Counted from the stretch's first letter, positions 1 through 7,719 are shown. The stretch is 64,000 nucleotides of DNA from WHSW01 sp963722175 (GCA_963722175.1 CAVRKA010000004.1:434001-498000); one strand, 5' to 3'. The notes: generated by a model not told the origin, from the sequence alone. Translations and numbers: made by a program.

Positions 1-14
1 AGACGCGATCCGCC

Positions 15-23
15 TGTGGATCA
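15..23. promoter_or_regulatory. DnaA-box-like site at the dnaA 3' end
   Basis: TGTGGATCA matches the reverse complement of the classical DnaA box (TGTGGATAA) at 8 of 9 positions and overlaps the dnaA stop codon. A weaker copy, GGTGGATCA, lies at 38-46. The divergent rpmH-dnaA gap is under 100 bases and has no such boxes, so oriC more likely lies left of the window between dnaA and dnaN. Chance occurrence cannot be excluded from the sequence alone. Confidence 0.35.
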
Positions 24-1409
24 AGAGCCCGGGGCCGGTGGATCATGCCCCGTCTCGGTGGACGGACGCCCGCCCGCCGGCCTCGTCCCCAGGGTCGCGT
101 GGATCGTGTGGAGCGCCGCCGCCGTCTCCGAGCCGGGCTCGAGGCGGGCCGAGACGGAGCGGATCGCGTGCAGGACGGTGGTGTGGTCGCGGTCGAAGCT
201 GCGGGCGATCTCGGTCAGCGACAGCGGGGTCAGCTCGCGAGCCAGGTACATCGCGAGCTGGCGCGAGTGTGCGACGCGAGGCGAACGGCGCGGCGACAGC
301 AGCTCCTCCTTGGTCAGCCCGCTGACCGCGCAGACGGCGTCCTGGATCGCGCTCAGGGTCGGAGGCTCCGCGGTCGGAGCCGGGCCGGCATCGCCTCGGC
401 CGAGCGCCCGGCGGACCAGCGGCGGGGTGATCGGCTCCGAGAGCAGCGAGCCCATCGCCAGGACCCTCGTCATCGCGCCCTCGAGCACGCGGAGGTTGTC
501 GGGGACGGCGCCGGCGATCTCCTGCAGGACCCGCGGATCCGGCAGGTCGGGGTGCGAGTCGCTCGCGATCCGCCACAGGACCGCGGTCCGCGTCCGCAGG
601 TCGGGCGGGTCGAGCTCGACCCGCAGCCCCCAGTTGAAGCGGTCCCGGAGGCGCTCGGCGAGCTTCGAGAGGGCCTCCGGGGGCCGGTCGCTGGAGAGCA
701 CGATCTGCTTGCCGGCGGCGTGGAGGGTGTTGAACGTGTGGACGAACTCCTCCTCGGTGCGGTGCTTGCCCTCGAGCACCTGGACGTCGTCGATCAGCAG
801 CGCGTCGAGCTCGCGGTACCGGGCCTTGAACGCCTCCGGCCCGTCGCGGCGGAGCGCCGCGACGAATTCCGAGGTGAACCGCTCGGCGGTCGTGTAGTGG
901 ATCTCGAGCTCGGGGTGGTTGCGGCGCATGTAGTCGACGATCGCGCCCATCAGATGGGTCTTGCCGAGCCCAGGCGGCCCGTGCAGGAACAGGGGGTTGT
1001 AGGCCTCGCCGGGGAGCTCGGCGACCGCCAGCGCCGCGGCGTGGGCGAGCCGGTTGCCCGGCCCGATCACGAACCGGGCGAAGGTGTGGGCGGGGTCGAG
1101 CGGCAGCGACCGGGGTCGAGCCGGGTCCTTTGCCGCGGCGGCCCCGGGCTCGGATTCGACGAAGCTGATCTCGGTCAGCCCGGGCGCTTCGCGAGCGAGG
1201 ATCTCCAACACGCGCGTGGCGTATCGACGCTCGACCCAGGTACGGACGGCCGCTGGCGCGGCCAGAAACAGGGTCGAGCCCTGCGCCGAGACCGGCCGGA
1301 TCGGGTCGAACCAGAGGCTGAAGGTCGACCCCGGCATCGAGGCCTCCAGCTCGACGCGCACCCGCCCCCAGAGCGTCTCGAGATCTCTCTCTGGCGGCTG
1401 AGCCGGCAC
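21..1409 (-). CDS. dnaA: Chromosomal replication initiator protein DnaA
   Basis: DnaA binds origin boxes as an ATP-loaded filament and opens oriC. The 462-residue product has a helical domain I (residues 1-80) and only a short linker. The AAA+ domain carries Walker A GPPGLGKTH near residue 145 and Walker B LLIDDVQ. The C-terminal DNA-binding domain carries the signature DRDHTTVLHAI. I chose the GTG at 1409: it puts the conserved domain I at the N-terminus, and a TAAGGT hexamer lies 7 bases upstream. The open frame continues further, but that extension would run antisense through rpmH and rnpA. The gene is divergent from rpmH, the common bacterial origin layout. Family assignment is secure. 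Confidence 0.98.
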   Translation of the reverse strand: MPAQPPERDLETLWGRVRVELEASMPGSTFSLWFDPIRPVSAQGSTLFLAAPAAVRTWVERRYATRVLEILAREAPGLTEISFVESEPGAAAAKDPARPRSLPLDPAHTFARFVIGPGNRLAHAAALAVAELPGEAYNPLFLHGPPGLGKTHLMGAIVDYMRRNHPELEIHYTTAERFTSEFVAALRRDGPEAFKARYRELDALLIDDVQVLEGKHRTEEEFVHTFNTLHAAGKQIVLSSDRPPEALSKLAERLRDRFNWGLRVELDPPDLRTRTAVLWRIASDSHPDLPDPRVLQEIAGAVPDNLRVLEGAMTRVLAMGSLLSEPITPPLVRRALGRGDAGPAPTAEPPTLSAIQDAVCAVSGLTKEELLSPRRSPRVAHSRQLAMYLARELTPLSLTEIARSFDRDHTTVLHAIRSVSARLEPGSETAAALHTIHATLGTRPAGGRPSTETGHDPPAPGS

Positions 1410-1416
1410 CGCTTCG

Positions 1417-1422
1417 ACCTTA
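1417..1422 (-). promoter_or_regulatory. Candidate -10 of dnaA
   Basis: Read on the minus strand this is TAAGGT, ending 7 bases before the dnaA GTG, the spacing expected for a leaderless transcript. It could equally act as an AAGG ribosome-binding site. No clear -35 is visible. Confidence 0.35.
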
Positions 1423-1489
1423 CATTCGTGCGTGGGGCGTGCCCGGGGCCCACCCCGCATTTCGCGGGAAAGAAAGCGCGCCGTGTCTG

Positions 1490-1495
1490 TAGACT
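1490..1495 (+). promoter_or_regulatory. Candidate -10 of the rpmH operon
   Basis: TAGACT lies 10 bases before the rpmH ATG. No Shine-Dalgarno sequence sits between it and the start codon, so the mRNA probably has a leader of only a few bases. It would drive the coupled rpmH-rnpA-yidD-yidC-jag-rsmG run. Confidence 0.45.
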
Positions 1496-1505
1496 CGCCG
1501 ATCCG

Positions 1506-1640
1506 ATGAAGCGGACCTGGCAGCCGAAGAAGCGCAAGCGCGCCCGCACCCATGGGTTCCGCGCCCGGATGCGCACGCGCTCCGGTCGGGACGTGCTGCG
1601 CCGGCGCCGCGCCAAGGGCCGCAAGCGGCTCACTCCCTGA
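1506..1640 (+). CDS. rpmH: 50S ribosomal protein L34
   Basis: This 44-residue, extremely basic protein of the large ribosomal subunit is recognisable throughout: it begins MKRTWQPKKRKRARTHGF and continues with the L34 pattern MRTRSGRDVLRRRRAKGRKRL. It is normal length for the family. The ATG follows a -10-like TAGACT by 10 bases. The stop is 3 bases from the rnpA start, the classical rpmH-rnpA pairing in which ribosomal protein and RNase P protein are co-transcribed next to the origin. Confidence 0.98.
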   Translation: MKRTWQPKKRKRARTHGFRARMRTRSGRDVLRRRRAKGRKRLTP

Positions 1641-1643
1641 TCG

Positions 1644-2018
1644 ATGAGCGACCGTCGAAAGCGCGGCCGGCTGTCGCGCAGCGGCGATTTCGATCGCGTC
1701 TACCGCGACGGGCGTTCCCACGCGAACCGCTACCTGGTCCTCTACTCGTTCCCGCGCGCGGACACCGGCGGCGACGTCGACGAGGTCCGGCTCGGGATCT
1801 CGGTCAGCCGCAAGGTCGGCGGTGCGGCGGACCGAAACGCGGTCAAGCGGGCCCTGCGCGAGGCGTTCTGGGGGCTCGACACCGAGCTGCCCACCGACCA
1901 CGACTTCGTCCTCGTCGCCCGTCCCGACATCGCAGGTTTGGTAGAGCGTGAGGGAACCCTAGGGGTCGACTCGAGCCTGCGGGAGCTGGTCATCGAGGCC
2001 GGCTTGGGAAGCGCGTAA
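1644..2018 (+). CDS. rnpA: Ribonuclease P protein component
   Basis: RnpA is the protein cofactor of the RNase P ribozyme, which removes 5' leaders from precursor tRNAs. The 124-residue product has the N-terminal RLSRSGDFDRVYRDG segment and the family signature AADRNAVKRALREAF, with the Arg-Asn-x-x-Lys-Arg residues that contact RNA. It sits between rpmH and yidD with 3-base gaps on both sides, so co-translation is likely. The RNA component (rnpB) is not in this window. Confidence 0.97.
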   Translation: MSDRRKRGRLSRSGDFDRVYRDGRSHANRYLVLYSFPRADTGGDVDEVRLGISVSRKVGGAADRNAVKRALREAFWGLDTELPTDHDFVLVARPDIAGLVEREGTLGVDSSLRELVIEAGLGSA

Positions 2019-2028
2019 CACGTGAAAC
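2013..2028. promoter_or_regulatory. Weak parS-like palindrome
   Basis: This site has a CACGTG core followed by AAAC and matches the consensus parS palindrome at about 12 of 16 positions, mostly in the right half. It spans the rnpA stop and yidD start, near dnaA and upstream of parA and parB, where parS sites are expected. The left half is degenerate, so this is only a candidate. Confidence 0.25.
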
Positions 2029-2336
2029 GCTCGCCTTCGAAGCTGGCGCTGATCCGGACGCGGCTCGCGCACGTCATCCGAGAGGTGTTCCTGCTTCCGC
2101 TGCACCTCTACCGGGCGGTGATCTCGCCGAATCTCACGCCCCGCTGCAAGTACTACCCGAGCTGCTCGACCTACGGCGTCGAGGCCGTCCGTGAGCTCGG
2201 CATCGTCCGCGGCTCGATCGTCGCCGCCTGGCGGGTGCTGCGCTGCAACCCGTTCAGCCACGGCGGCGTCGACGAGCTCGCCGATCGCCGCCTGTTCCGC
2301 GGCCACGAGCACGGACACGGCGAGGTCCGCGCGTGA
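2022..2336 (+). CDS. yidD: Membrane protein insertion efficiency factor YidD
   Basis: YidD is a small membrane-associated protein that helps YidC insert inner-membrane proteins. The 104-residue product has the family core: a hydrophobic amphipathic segment LPLHLYRAVISP, then the cysteine-containing CKYYPSCSTYGVEA and the later WRVLRCNPFSHGG motif. A GTG start is used 3 bases after rnpA. The stop overlaps the yidC GTG by 3 bases, so translation of the two is probably coupled. Confidence 0.96.
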   Translation: MKRSPSKLALIRTRLAHVIREVFLLPLHLYRAVISPNLTPRCKYYPSCSTYGVEAVRELGIVRGSIVAAWRVLRCNPFSHGGVDELADRRLFRGHEHGHGEVRA

Positions 2337-3091
2337 ACACGCTCGCGGTCTTCGTCCTCCTGCAGCCCTTCGTCGACCTGGCGGAGGCGATCGTGAAGTT
2401 CTTCGCCGAGGACGTCGGGCTCAGCTGGGGGCTCGCGATCGTGATGCTGACGCTCGTCGTCCGGCTGCTGACCCTGCCGCTGTCGCTGACCGGGATCCGA
2501 TCGATGCGCCGCATGCAGCTGGTCGCGCCGGAGCTCAAGCAGGTACAGGAGAAGTACAAGGACGACCGCGAGCGCCAGCAGCGCGAGATGCTCGCCCTCT
2601 ACAAGAAGCACGGCGTCAACCCGCTCGCCTCGTGCTTCCCGTTCCTGCTTCAGATCCCGTTCTTCATCGCGGTCTACGAGCTGCTCCGGGGGTCCGCGTT
2701 CGAGGAGGACGTGCTCTCCAGCGGCGCCTCGGTCAGCTTCCTGGGCGTCAGCAACATCCTCGAGGCGCCGCAGGGCGCCGAGGCCGTCATCCTCATCCTG
2801 CTCTTCGTCAGCACCACGGTGCTGACGTTCCTGTACACGACGGCGACCACGCAGACGGCGACCGGCCCGGCGCGCTACATCTTCCTCGCGCTGCCGATCA
2901 TCTTCATCCCGGTGATCGCCAACCAGCCGGCCGGGCTGGCGATCTACTGGATCACGACCAACTTCTGGAGCCTCGGCCAGCAGATCGTCATCCAGCGGGT
3001 GATGCCGATGCCGACTCCGCCGGATCCGGAGGAGGCCAAGAAGGCGAGCCCACCCCCGCCCCCGCCGCGGAAGCGGAAGAAGCGCCGATGA
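2333..3091 (+). CDS. yidC: Membrane protein insertase YidC (Oxa1 family)
   Basis: YidC inserts and folds membrane proteins, alone or with SecYEG. The 252-residue product is the short Gram-positive type without the large periplasmic domain. It has an N-terminal hydrophobic segment, the VVRLLTLPLSL helix with the groove arginine, a cytoplasmic loop (KQVQEKYKDDRERQQREM), then helices including the PIIFIPVIANQPAGLAIYW region. The tail is proline- and lysine/arginine-rich, as in ribosome-binding YidC tails. The GTG start overlaps the yidD stop and the stop overlaps the jag ATG. Confidence 0.96.
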   Translation: MNTLAVFVLLQPFVDLAEAIVKFFAEDVGLSWGLAIVMLTLVVRLLTLPLSLTGIRSMRRMQLVAPELKQVQEKYKDDRERQQREMLALYKKHGVNPLASCFPFLLQIPFFIAVYELLRGSAFEEDVLSSGASVSFLGVSNILEAPQGAEAVILILLFVSTTVLTFLYTTATTQTATGPARYIFLALPIIFIPVIANQPAGLAIYWITTNFWSLGQQIVIQRVMPMPTPPDPEEAKKASPPPPPPRKRKKRR

Positions 3092-3573
3092 GCGACGCCG
3101 AGCCGATCACCGACGCGGACGAGCCGATCGACCGGGTCGCGGTGCTGCTCGAGGAGATCGTCGACGCGCTCGACCTCGACGCCGAGATCGTCGTCGACGA
3201 GACCGATGACGAGATCACGGCGCGGGTCGAGGGCGAGGACGTCGGGCTGCTGATCGGTCGGCGCGGGCAGACGATCGACGCCGTGCAGCTGCTCTGCTAC
3301 CGGGTCGCCTTCCGCGGGCGCGGTGAGCGCAAACGGGTCTCGGTCGACGCCTCCGGCTACCGCGAACGCCGCCGCGAGACGCTCGAGCGCCAGGCGGAGC
3401 GCGCCGCCGAGCGCGCCCTGGAGACCGGCAAGGAGATCGAGCTCGAGCCGATGACGGCGAGCGAGCGCAAGCTGGTCCACGACCACCTCAAGGACCGCCC
3501 CGGCCTCGAGACCTTCAGCGAGGGCGAGGAGCCCGAGCGCTGCGTGATCGTCGCCCCGCTGGTGGGCGATTGA
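3088..3573 (+). CDS. jag: Jag/KhpB-type RNA-binding protein (KH and R3H)
   Basis: This single-stranded-nucleic-acid-binding protein is encoded next to yidC in many Gram-positive bacteria, where relatives bind RNA and affect cell division. The 161-residue product starts with an acidic stretch, followed by a KH domain with the GLLIGRRGQTIDAVQ loop (residues about 53-67). A C-terminal R3H domain carries the family arginine-x3-histidine spacing in ASERKLVHDHLKD. The ATG overlaps the yidC stop (ATGA) and the stop overlaps the rsmG TTG (TTGA). Confidence 0.93.
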   Translation: MSDAEPITDADEPIDRVAVLLEEIVDALDLDAEIVVDETDDEITARVEGEDVGLLIGRRGQTIDAVQLLCYRVAFRGRGERKRVSVDASGYRERRRETLERQAERAAERALETGKEIELEPMTASERKLVHDHLKDRPGLETFSEGEEPERCVIVAPLVGD

Positions 3574-4250
3574 GCGTCTCCGACGCCGATCTCCACCGCC
3601 GCCTCGATCCCGTCCTCGACCTGCTCGCCGGCGACCCCGCGTCGCTGAGCTCGATCCGCGACCCGCGGCGGGCGTGGAAGGTCCACGTCGAGGACTCGCT
3701 GAGCGGCCTCGAGCTGGTCGGGTCCCCCGGGCGGCTCGCCGACGTCGGCGCCGGCGCCGGATTCCCGGGCCTTGTCCTCGCTGCGGCGCTGCCCGAGACC
3801 CGCGTGGACCTGATCGAGTCGGTCGGACGCAAGAGCGAGTTCATCGAGCGGGCGATCGCGGCGGCGGGGTTGGACAACGCCCGCGCCCTCAGCGCGCGCT
3901 CGGAGGAATGGGCGCTCGACCCTGATCCCGCCGGCGGGCGCGAGGCGTACGACGTTGTCACGGCGCGCGCGGTCGGGCGGCTGTCGACCCTTGCCGAGCT
4001 CGCCTCGCCGCTGCTTCGCGACGGCGGCCTGCTGGTCGCCTGGAAGGGGCGCCGCGACCCCGACGAGGAGGCCGAGCTCGACCGCGCTGCCGAGCGGCTG
4101 GCGATGGTTGCCGAGCCGATCGTCGATGCAGGAGATCGGGCCGGGGCGGCGAATCGTCACCTCCACGCGGTGCGAAAAGCCGGGTCGACGCCCCCTGGGC
4201 TGCCGCGGCGTCCGGGAATTGCGAAGAAACGGCCGTTCGGCCGCGGTTGA
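3570..4250 (+). CDS. rsmG: 16S rRNA (guanine-N7) methyltransferase RsmG
   Basis: RsmG methylates a guanine of 16S rRNA (G527 in E. coli numbering) using S-adenosylmethionine. The 226-residue product has a Rossmann methyltransferase fold with the SAM loop ADVGAGAGFPGLVLA (residues 57-71) and LIESVGRKSEF as the acidic ribose-binding strand. The last 20 residues are basic and poorly ordered, ending PGIAKKRPFGRG. The TTG start overlaps the jag stop. Loss of RsmG gives low-level streptomycin resistance in other bacteria. Confidence 0.95.
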   Translation: MSVSDADLHRRLDPVLDLLAGDPASLSSIRDPRRAWKVHVEDSLSGLELVGSPGRLADVGAGAGFPGLVLAAALPETRVDLIESVGRKSEFIERAIAAAGLDNARALSARSEEWALDPDPAGGREAYDVVTARAVGRLSTLAELASPLLRDGGLLVAWKGRRDPDEEAELDRAAERLAMVAEPIVDAGDRAGAANRHLHAVRKAGSTPPGLPRRPGIAKKRPFGRG

Positions 4251-4287
4251 GGACCGGGCCAGCCTCTATCGTCGGGCCCGGATCGGG

Positions 4288-5073
4288 ATGGGCGCCGTCT
4301 ACGCGATTGCAAACCAGAAGGGCGGGGTCGGCAAGACGACCACCGCCGTCAACCTCGCCGCCTGCGTCGCGGCCGAGGCGCGCCAGGTGCTGCTCGTGGA
4401 CCTCGACGCGCAGTGCAACGCGACCGTCGCCCTCGGCCTCGACCGCGACCTGGTGCCGTCCTCCTACGAGTGCCTGTGCGGCGACACCTCGGTGGCGACC
4501 GCCGCCCGCCCGGCGGGGCCGGACAACCTCTGGATCGTCCCGGCCAATCGCGACCTCGCCGGCGCTTCGGTCGAGCTGCCGCGGATGGAGGGCTACGAGC
4601 GCCGGCTGCGCGACGGGCTCGGTCCCGTGCGGGAGCGCTTCGCGATGACGCTGCTCGACTGCCCCCCGTCGCTCGGGCCGGTGACGCTCAACGCGCTCGC
4701 CGCCGCCGACCGGGCGATCGTCCCGGTGCAGGCGGAATACCTGGCACTCGAGGGTCTGGTCCAGTTCCTGGAGACGCTCGATCTGGTGCGGCGGACACTC
4801 AATCCGTCGCTGATTCTGACCGGCGTGCTCATCACCATGCACGACGACCGAACCCGACTTGCGCAGGACGTGGAGGCCGAGTTGCGAAGCCATCTGCCCG
4901 AACATGTGTTCGATACCGTGATTCCGCGCAGCGTGCGCGTCGCGGAGGCCCCCAGCCACGGACTGCCCGTCCTCGACCACGCGCCGGACTCGCGCGGCGC
5001 CGTCGCCTACCGGGCGCTTGCCGCGGAGCTCGAGGCGCGCACGACCGCTGAGCGCGAGGAGCTGGCTGCGTGA
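4288..5073 (+). CDS. parA: Chromosome partitioning ATPase ParA/Soj
   Basis: ParA is a dimerising ATPase that moves ParB-parS complexes and separates new origins. The 261-residue product begins MGAVYAIANQKGGVGKTTTA, with the deviant Walker A lysine signature. It also has VLLVDLDAQ (Walker A'), LLDCPPSLG (Walker B) and the C-terminal PRSVRVAEAPSHGLPV region typical of Soj. The frame is open upstream into rsmG, but the ATG at 4288 is the only start that puts the ATPase motif at the N-terminus; a TATCGT hexamer lies 15 bases before it. It overlaps parB by 4 bases. Confidence 0.97.
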   Translation: MGAVYAIANQKGGVGKTTTAVNLAACVAAEARQVLLVDLDAQCNATVALGLDRDLVPSSYECLCGDTSVATAARPAGPDNLWIVPANRDLAGASVELPRMEGYERRLRDGLGPVRERFAMTLLDCPPSLGPVTLNALAAADRAIVPVQAEYLALEGLVQFLETLDLVRRTLNPSLILTGVLITMHDDRTRLAQDVEAELRSHLPEHVFDTVIPRSVRVAEAPSHGLPVLDHAPDSRGAVAYRALAAELEARTTAEREELAA

Positions 5074-5918
5074 GCGCCCCGCGAGGAATGGGCCGCGGAC
5101 TCGCGGCGATCCTGCCGGAGACCGGTGCCGGCGAGCCCTCCTACCGCGAGGTCCCGGTCGACCTGATCCGGCCGAACCCCGAGCAGCCGCGGCGCGCCTT
5201 CGACCCGGAGACGATCTCGGCACTCGCCGAGTCGATCGCCGAGGCGGGCGTGATCCAGCCGCTGATCGTCCGTCCGCTGCCCGACGGCCGCTACGAGCTG
5301 ATCGCCGGCGAGCGGCGCTGGCGCGCCGCCCGCGAGGCGGGGCTCGAGGTCGTCCCGGCGATGGTCCGCGACGAGGACGCGGCGCTGCGGATGCAGACGG
5401 CGCTGGTCGAGAACGTCGCCCGCGAGGACCTCAACCCGGTCGACGAGGCCCGCGCCTGCGCGACGCTGGTCGACGAGCTGGGGCTCACGAAGGAGGAGCT
5501 CGCGAGCCGGCTCGGCCGAACCCGCCCCGCGATCTCGAACCTGATCCGCCTGCTCGACCTCCCCGACGACGTGCTCGAGCTGCTCTCCGAGGGGCAGCTC
5601 AGCGAGGGGCACGGGCGGGCGATCCTGATCGCGAAGGGCAACGACGTCCGCCGGCGGCTCGCCCGCGACGCGGTCGCGGCGGGCTGGTCGGTGCGCGAGA
5701 CCGAACGCCGTGCCAAACATGCCCAGGCGACGCCGAAGGCGACGGTCCTGCCGCACCCCGACCAGGAGGCGGCGATGCTGCGCGCCGAGGAGGCGCTCGA
5801 GGAGGCGTTCGGCCACGGGGTCCGCGTCCGCTCGACGAAGCAGGGCCTGCGGGCCGAGCTCCAGTTCGACGACGTCGGCGAGCTGCTCGAATTCGCCCAG
5901 AGCATCGGCCGTGCCTAG
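5070..5918 (+). CDS. parB: Chromosome partitioning protein ParB
   Basis: ParB is a CTP-dependent clamp that loads at parS. The 282-residue product starts with the family leader RGMGRGLAAILP. It then has the CTP-binding N-terminal domain (residues about 25-115) with GERRWRAAREAGLEVVPAMV and TALVENVARED, and a helix-turn-helix DNA-binding domain (GLTKEELASRLGRTRPAISN). The C-terminal dimerisation domain begins after residue 225. A GTG start overlaps the parA stop. parB is last in the origin operon; pdxH converges on it 24 bases downstream. Confidence 0.97.
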   Translation: MSAPRGMGRGLAAILPETGAGEPSYREVPVDLIRPNPEQPRRAFDPETISALAESIAEAGVIQPLIVRPLPDGRYELIAGERRWRAAREAGLEVVPAMVRDEDAALRMQTALVENVAREDLNPVDEARACATLVDELGLTKEELASRLGRTRPAISNLIRLLDLPDDVLELLSEGQLSEGHGRAILIAKGNDVRRRLARDAVAAGWSVRETERRAKHAQATPKATVLPHPDQEAAMLRAEEALEEAFGHGVRVRSTKQGLRAELQFDDVGELLEFAQSIGRA

Positions 5919-5942
5919 GGCGTCGCGGCAGCCCGCCTGAAT

Positions 5943-6557
5943 CTAGGGTCCGAGCCGCTCGATCAGCCAGCCGTCGCCGTCGCGCGTGTACCGGAAGCGG
6001 TCGTGCAGGCGACCGACCTGGCCCTGCCAGAACTCGATCGTCTCCGGCCGCAGCAGGTAGCCGCCCCAGTGGGGCGGCCGCGGGACGTCGCCGCCGGCGA
6101 ACCGGGACTCGGCCTCGGCGACCATCCGGTCGAGATCCGCTCGCGACTCGAGCGGCCGCGACTGGGGCGAGGCCCAGGCGCCGATCTGCGAGTCACGGGC
6201 CCGGGTCGCGAAGTAGGCGTCGGAGTCTGCGCCCGGGAGCCGCTCGACCGGGCCCCGGATCCGGACCTGGCGATCGAGCTCGCGCCAGTAGGCGATCATC
6301 GCCGCCGGGCCGGCGTCGAGCTGTCCGGCCTTCGCCGACTCGTAGTTCGTGTAGAAGCGAAAGCCGTGACCGTCGACGCCCTTCAGCAGCACCATCCGCG
6401 CGTCCGGGGCGCTGCGCTCGTCGACGGTCGCCAGGGCGACCGCCTCCGGCAGCACCGCCTCGCGCTCGGCGCGCGCGAACCAGTCGCGGAACTGGGCGAT
6501 CGGATCGGGATCGAGGTGCGCGCGATCGAGCGCCGGCATGTCGGGTCGTCGTGGCAT
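5943..6557 (-). CDS. pdxH: Pyridoxamine 5'-phosphate oxidase
   Basis: PdxH oxidises pyridoxamine or pyridoxine 5'-phosphate to pyridoxal phosphate with FMN. The 204-residue product shows the flavin-binding segments ARMVLLKGVDGHGFRFYTNY and SAKAGQLDAGPAAMIAYW. The substrate region RDSQIGAWASPQS and the C-terminal WGGYLLRPETIEFWQG followed by LHDRFRY match the family closely, and length is normal. It stands alone, convergent with parB and divergent from tRNA-Ile. PLP made here would serve the aminotransferases and HemL in this window. Confidence 0.95.
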   Translation of the reverse strand: MPRRPDMPALDRAHLDPDPIAQFRDWFARAEREAVLPEAVALATVDERSAPDARMVLLKGVDGHGFRFYTNYESAKAGQLDAGPAAMIAYWRELDRQVRIRGPVERLPGADSDAYFATRARDSQIGAWASPQSRPLESRADLDRMVAEAESRFAGGDVPRPPHWGGYLLRPETIEFWQGQVGRLHDRFRYTRDGDGWLIERLGP

Positions 6558-6568
6558 GGGGTGTTACC

Positions 6569-6574
6569 TAGAAT
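6569..6574 (+). promoter_or_regulatory. Candidate -10 of tRNA-Ile
   Basis: TAGAAT lies 11 bases before the mature 5' end of tRNA-Ile, so the precursor would have only a very short leader. It sits in the gap divergent from pdxH. No good -35 is visible. Confidence 0.45.
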
Positions 6575-6585
6575 GCCGTGCGCGC

Positions 6586-6659
6586 GGGCGATTAGCTCAG
6601 TTGGTTAGAGCGCGTCTCTGATAAGGACGAGGTCCCTGGTTCGAGTCCAGGATCGCCCA
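6586..6659 (+). tRNA. tRNA-Ile (GAT anticodon)
   Basis: The cloverleaf folds by eye. Acceptor GGGCGAT pairs with ATCGCCC, the D arm is GCTC/GAGC, the anticodon stem CGTCT/GGACG carries loop CTGATAA (anticodon GAT), and the T arm contains GGTTCGAGTCC. The discriminator base is A and CCA is not encoded. The 3' part of a minus-strand gene reads through this tRNA in antisense. Confidence 0.96.
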
Positions 6660-7086
6660 CTAACTCCGCGCGCTTCTCCGCGGCCGCTTCGAGCGCCTCC
6701 ATGGTCTGGCCGAGCCAGCTCGTGAAGTAGCGCCTGCCGAGCACGGCGTCGAACACCTTGCTGCTGAGCCGGTCCGGGTCCATCCCCATCTCGCCGTCGG
6801 CGAACGTGCCACCCCGGGCGCTGGTCAGGTCGAAGCGGACGAAGGTGCCGGTGTTGACACAGCGCACGTAGAGCCGGCGGGGGTCGTCGCGGTCCTCGAT
6901 CACCAGGTTCATCTCGTCCTTGCCGAACGGGGTCTGGGTGATCTGGCGGTAGGTGCAGCCCTCGTCGAGCCCCTCGCACTCGACCTCGACCACCCGCGGC
7001 CACCAGTCGGCGTGGTTCTCGATGTCGGCGATCAGCTCCCAGACGACCGAGACCGGGGCCGCGATGAACGCTTGCCGTCGACACAT
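6592..7086 (-). CDS. SRPBCC (START-like) family protein
   Basis: The 164-residue product has the helix-grip fold signature of polyketide-cyclase/SRPBCC proteins. The N-terminal strand RRQAFIAAPVSVVWELIADIENHADWWP is followed by strands and a long C-terminal helix (SWLGQTMEALEAAAEKR). Such proteins bind hydrophobic ligands; the ligand here is unknown. I chose the ATG at 7086 because it starts directly before the first strand. The last 22 codons run antisense through tRNA-Ile and encode a GLEPGTSSL tail, a known by-product of reading a tRNA backwards. The original protein probably ended near 6660 before losing its stop. Confidence 0.75.
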   Translation of the reverse strand: MCRRQAFIAAPVSVVWELIADIENHADWWPRVVEVECEGLDEGCTYRQITQTPFGKDEMNLVIEDRDDPRRLYVRCVNTGTFVRFDLTSARGGTFADGEMGMDPDRLSSKVFDAVLGRRYFTSWLGQTMEALEAAAEKRAELVGDPGLEPGTSSLSETRSNQLS

Positions 7087-7131
7087 CGACACGGCCCCGA
7101 TTCTCGCACGGGGACGGTCGAGGACCGCACC

Positions 7132-7137
7132 TATAAT
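7132..7137 (+). promoter_or_regulatory. TATAAT -10 element
   Basis: This is a perfect TATAAT in a GC-rich divergent gap, 43 bases before the bifunctional-nuclease-domain gene. No matching -35 is evident at 16-18 bases. It is the best single -10 match in the window. Confidence 0.5.
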
Positions 7138-7180
7138 GGCCCGGCCAGGCACGAACGCGTCCCGGACCCGATCCCAAGCC

Positions 7181-7672
7181 ATGCAGCAGATGCAGATCTA
7201 CGGCGTCAGCTTCGACATGGTCGGCAAGCAGCCGATCGTGTTGCTGAAGACCGTGGACGGGAACCGTTTCCTGCCGATCTGGATCGGCCATCCCGAGGCG
7301 GCGGCGATCCTGATGAAGCTGCAGGGCGCGCAGACGCCGCGGCCGATGACCCACGATCTGCTCAACGACCTGCTCGAGCAGCTCGACGCGAAGTGCGAGC
7401 GCGTCTCGGTGACCGAGCTGCGCGACAACACCTTCTACGCCTCGATCACGATCTCGGTCAACGGCTCGGAGATCGAGATCGACTCCAGGCCCTCGGACGC
7501 GATCGCGCTCGCGGTCCGTTGCCAGGCGCCGATCTTCGCCGCCGAGGAGGTGATCGACGAGTCCTCGATCGAGTTCGAGCACGAGGTTGAGGACCAGGAG
7601 GAGGTCGTCGAGCGGTTCAAGGACTTCCTGGACGAGGTCTCCCCGGAGGATTTCGCCGCCGGCGAGGAGTAG
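7181..7672 (+). CDS. Bifunctional nuclease (BFN/DUF151) domain protein
   Basis: The 163-residue product begins MQQMQIYGVSFDMVGKQPIV and shows the DUF151/BFN pattern LKTVDGNRFLPIWIGHPEAA, then VTELRDNTFYASI and SRPSDAIALAVR (residues about 20-125). An acidic tail (EVEDQEEVVERFKDFLDE) matches the Gram-positive members. Plant BFN proteins have reported DNase and RNase activity; the role of bacterial homologues is poorly known, so activity is inferred only from family. ATG 7181 is the start that lines up with homologous N-termini. A TATAAT element lies upstream and a secreted propeller gene follows, without evident coupling. Confidence 0.9.
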   Translation: MQQMQIYGVSFDMVGKQPIVLLKTVDGNRFLPIWIGHPEAAAILMKLQGAQTPRPMTHDLLNDLLEQLDAKCERVSVTELRDNTFYASITISVNGSEIEIDSRPSDAIALAVRCQAPIFAAEEVIDESSIEFEHEVEDQEEVVERFKDFLDEVSPEDFAAGEE

Positions 7673-7719
7673 GGACGGATCCGGGGGTCGCTCAGCGGGA
7701 GGTGGATTAGTCTCCGCGG

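Noticed and set aside
1410..1505. rpmH-dnaA gap as oriC
   Set aside because: Under 100 bases, with no DnaA-box matches and no AT-rich unwinding region visible.
45..1640. Long open frame antisense to dnaA
   Set aside because: Its last 44 codons are the genuine rpmH; the rest is a high-GC shadow of dnaA with no recognisable domain.
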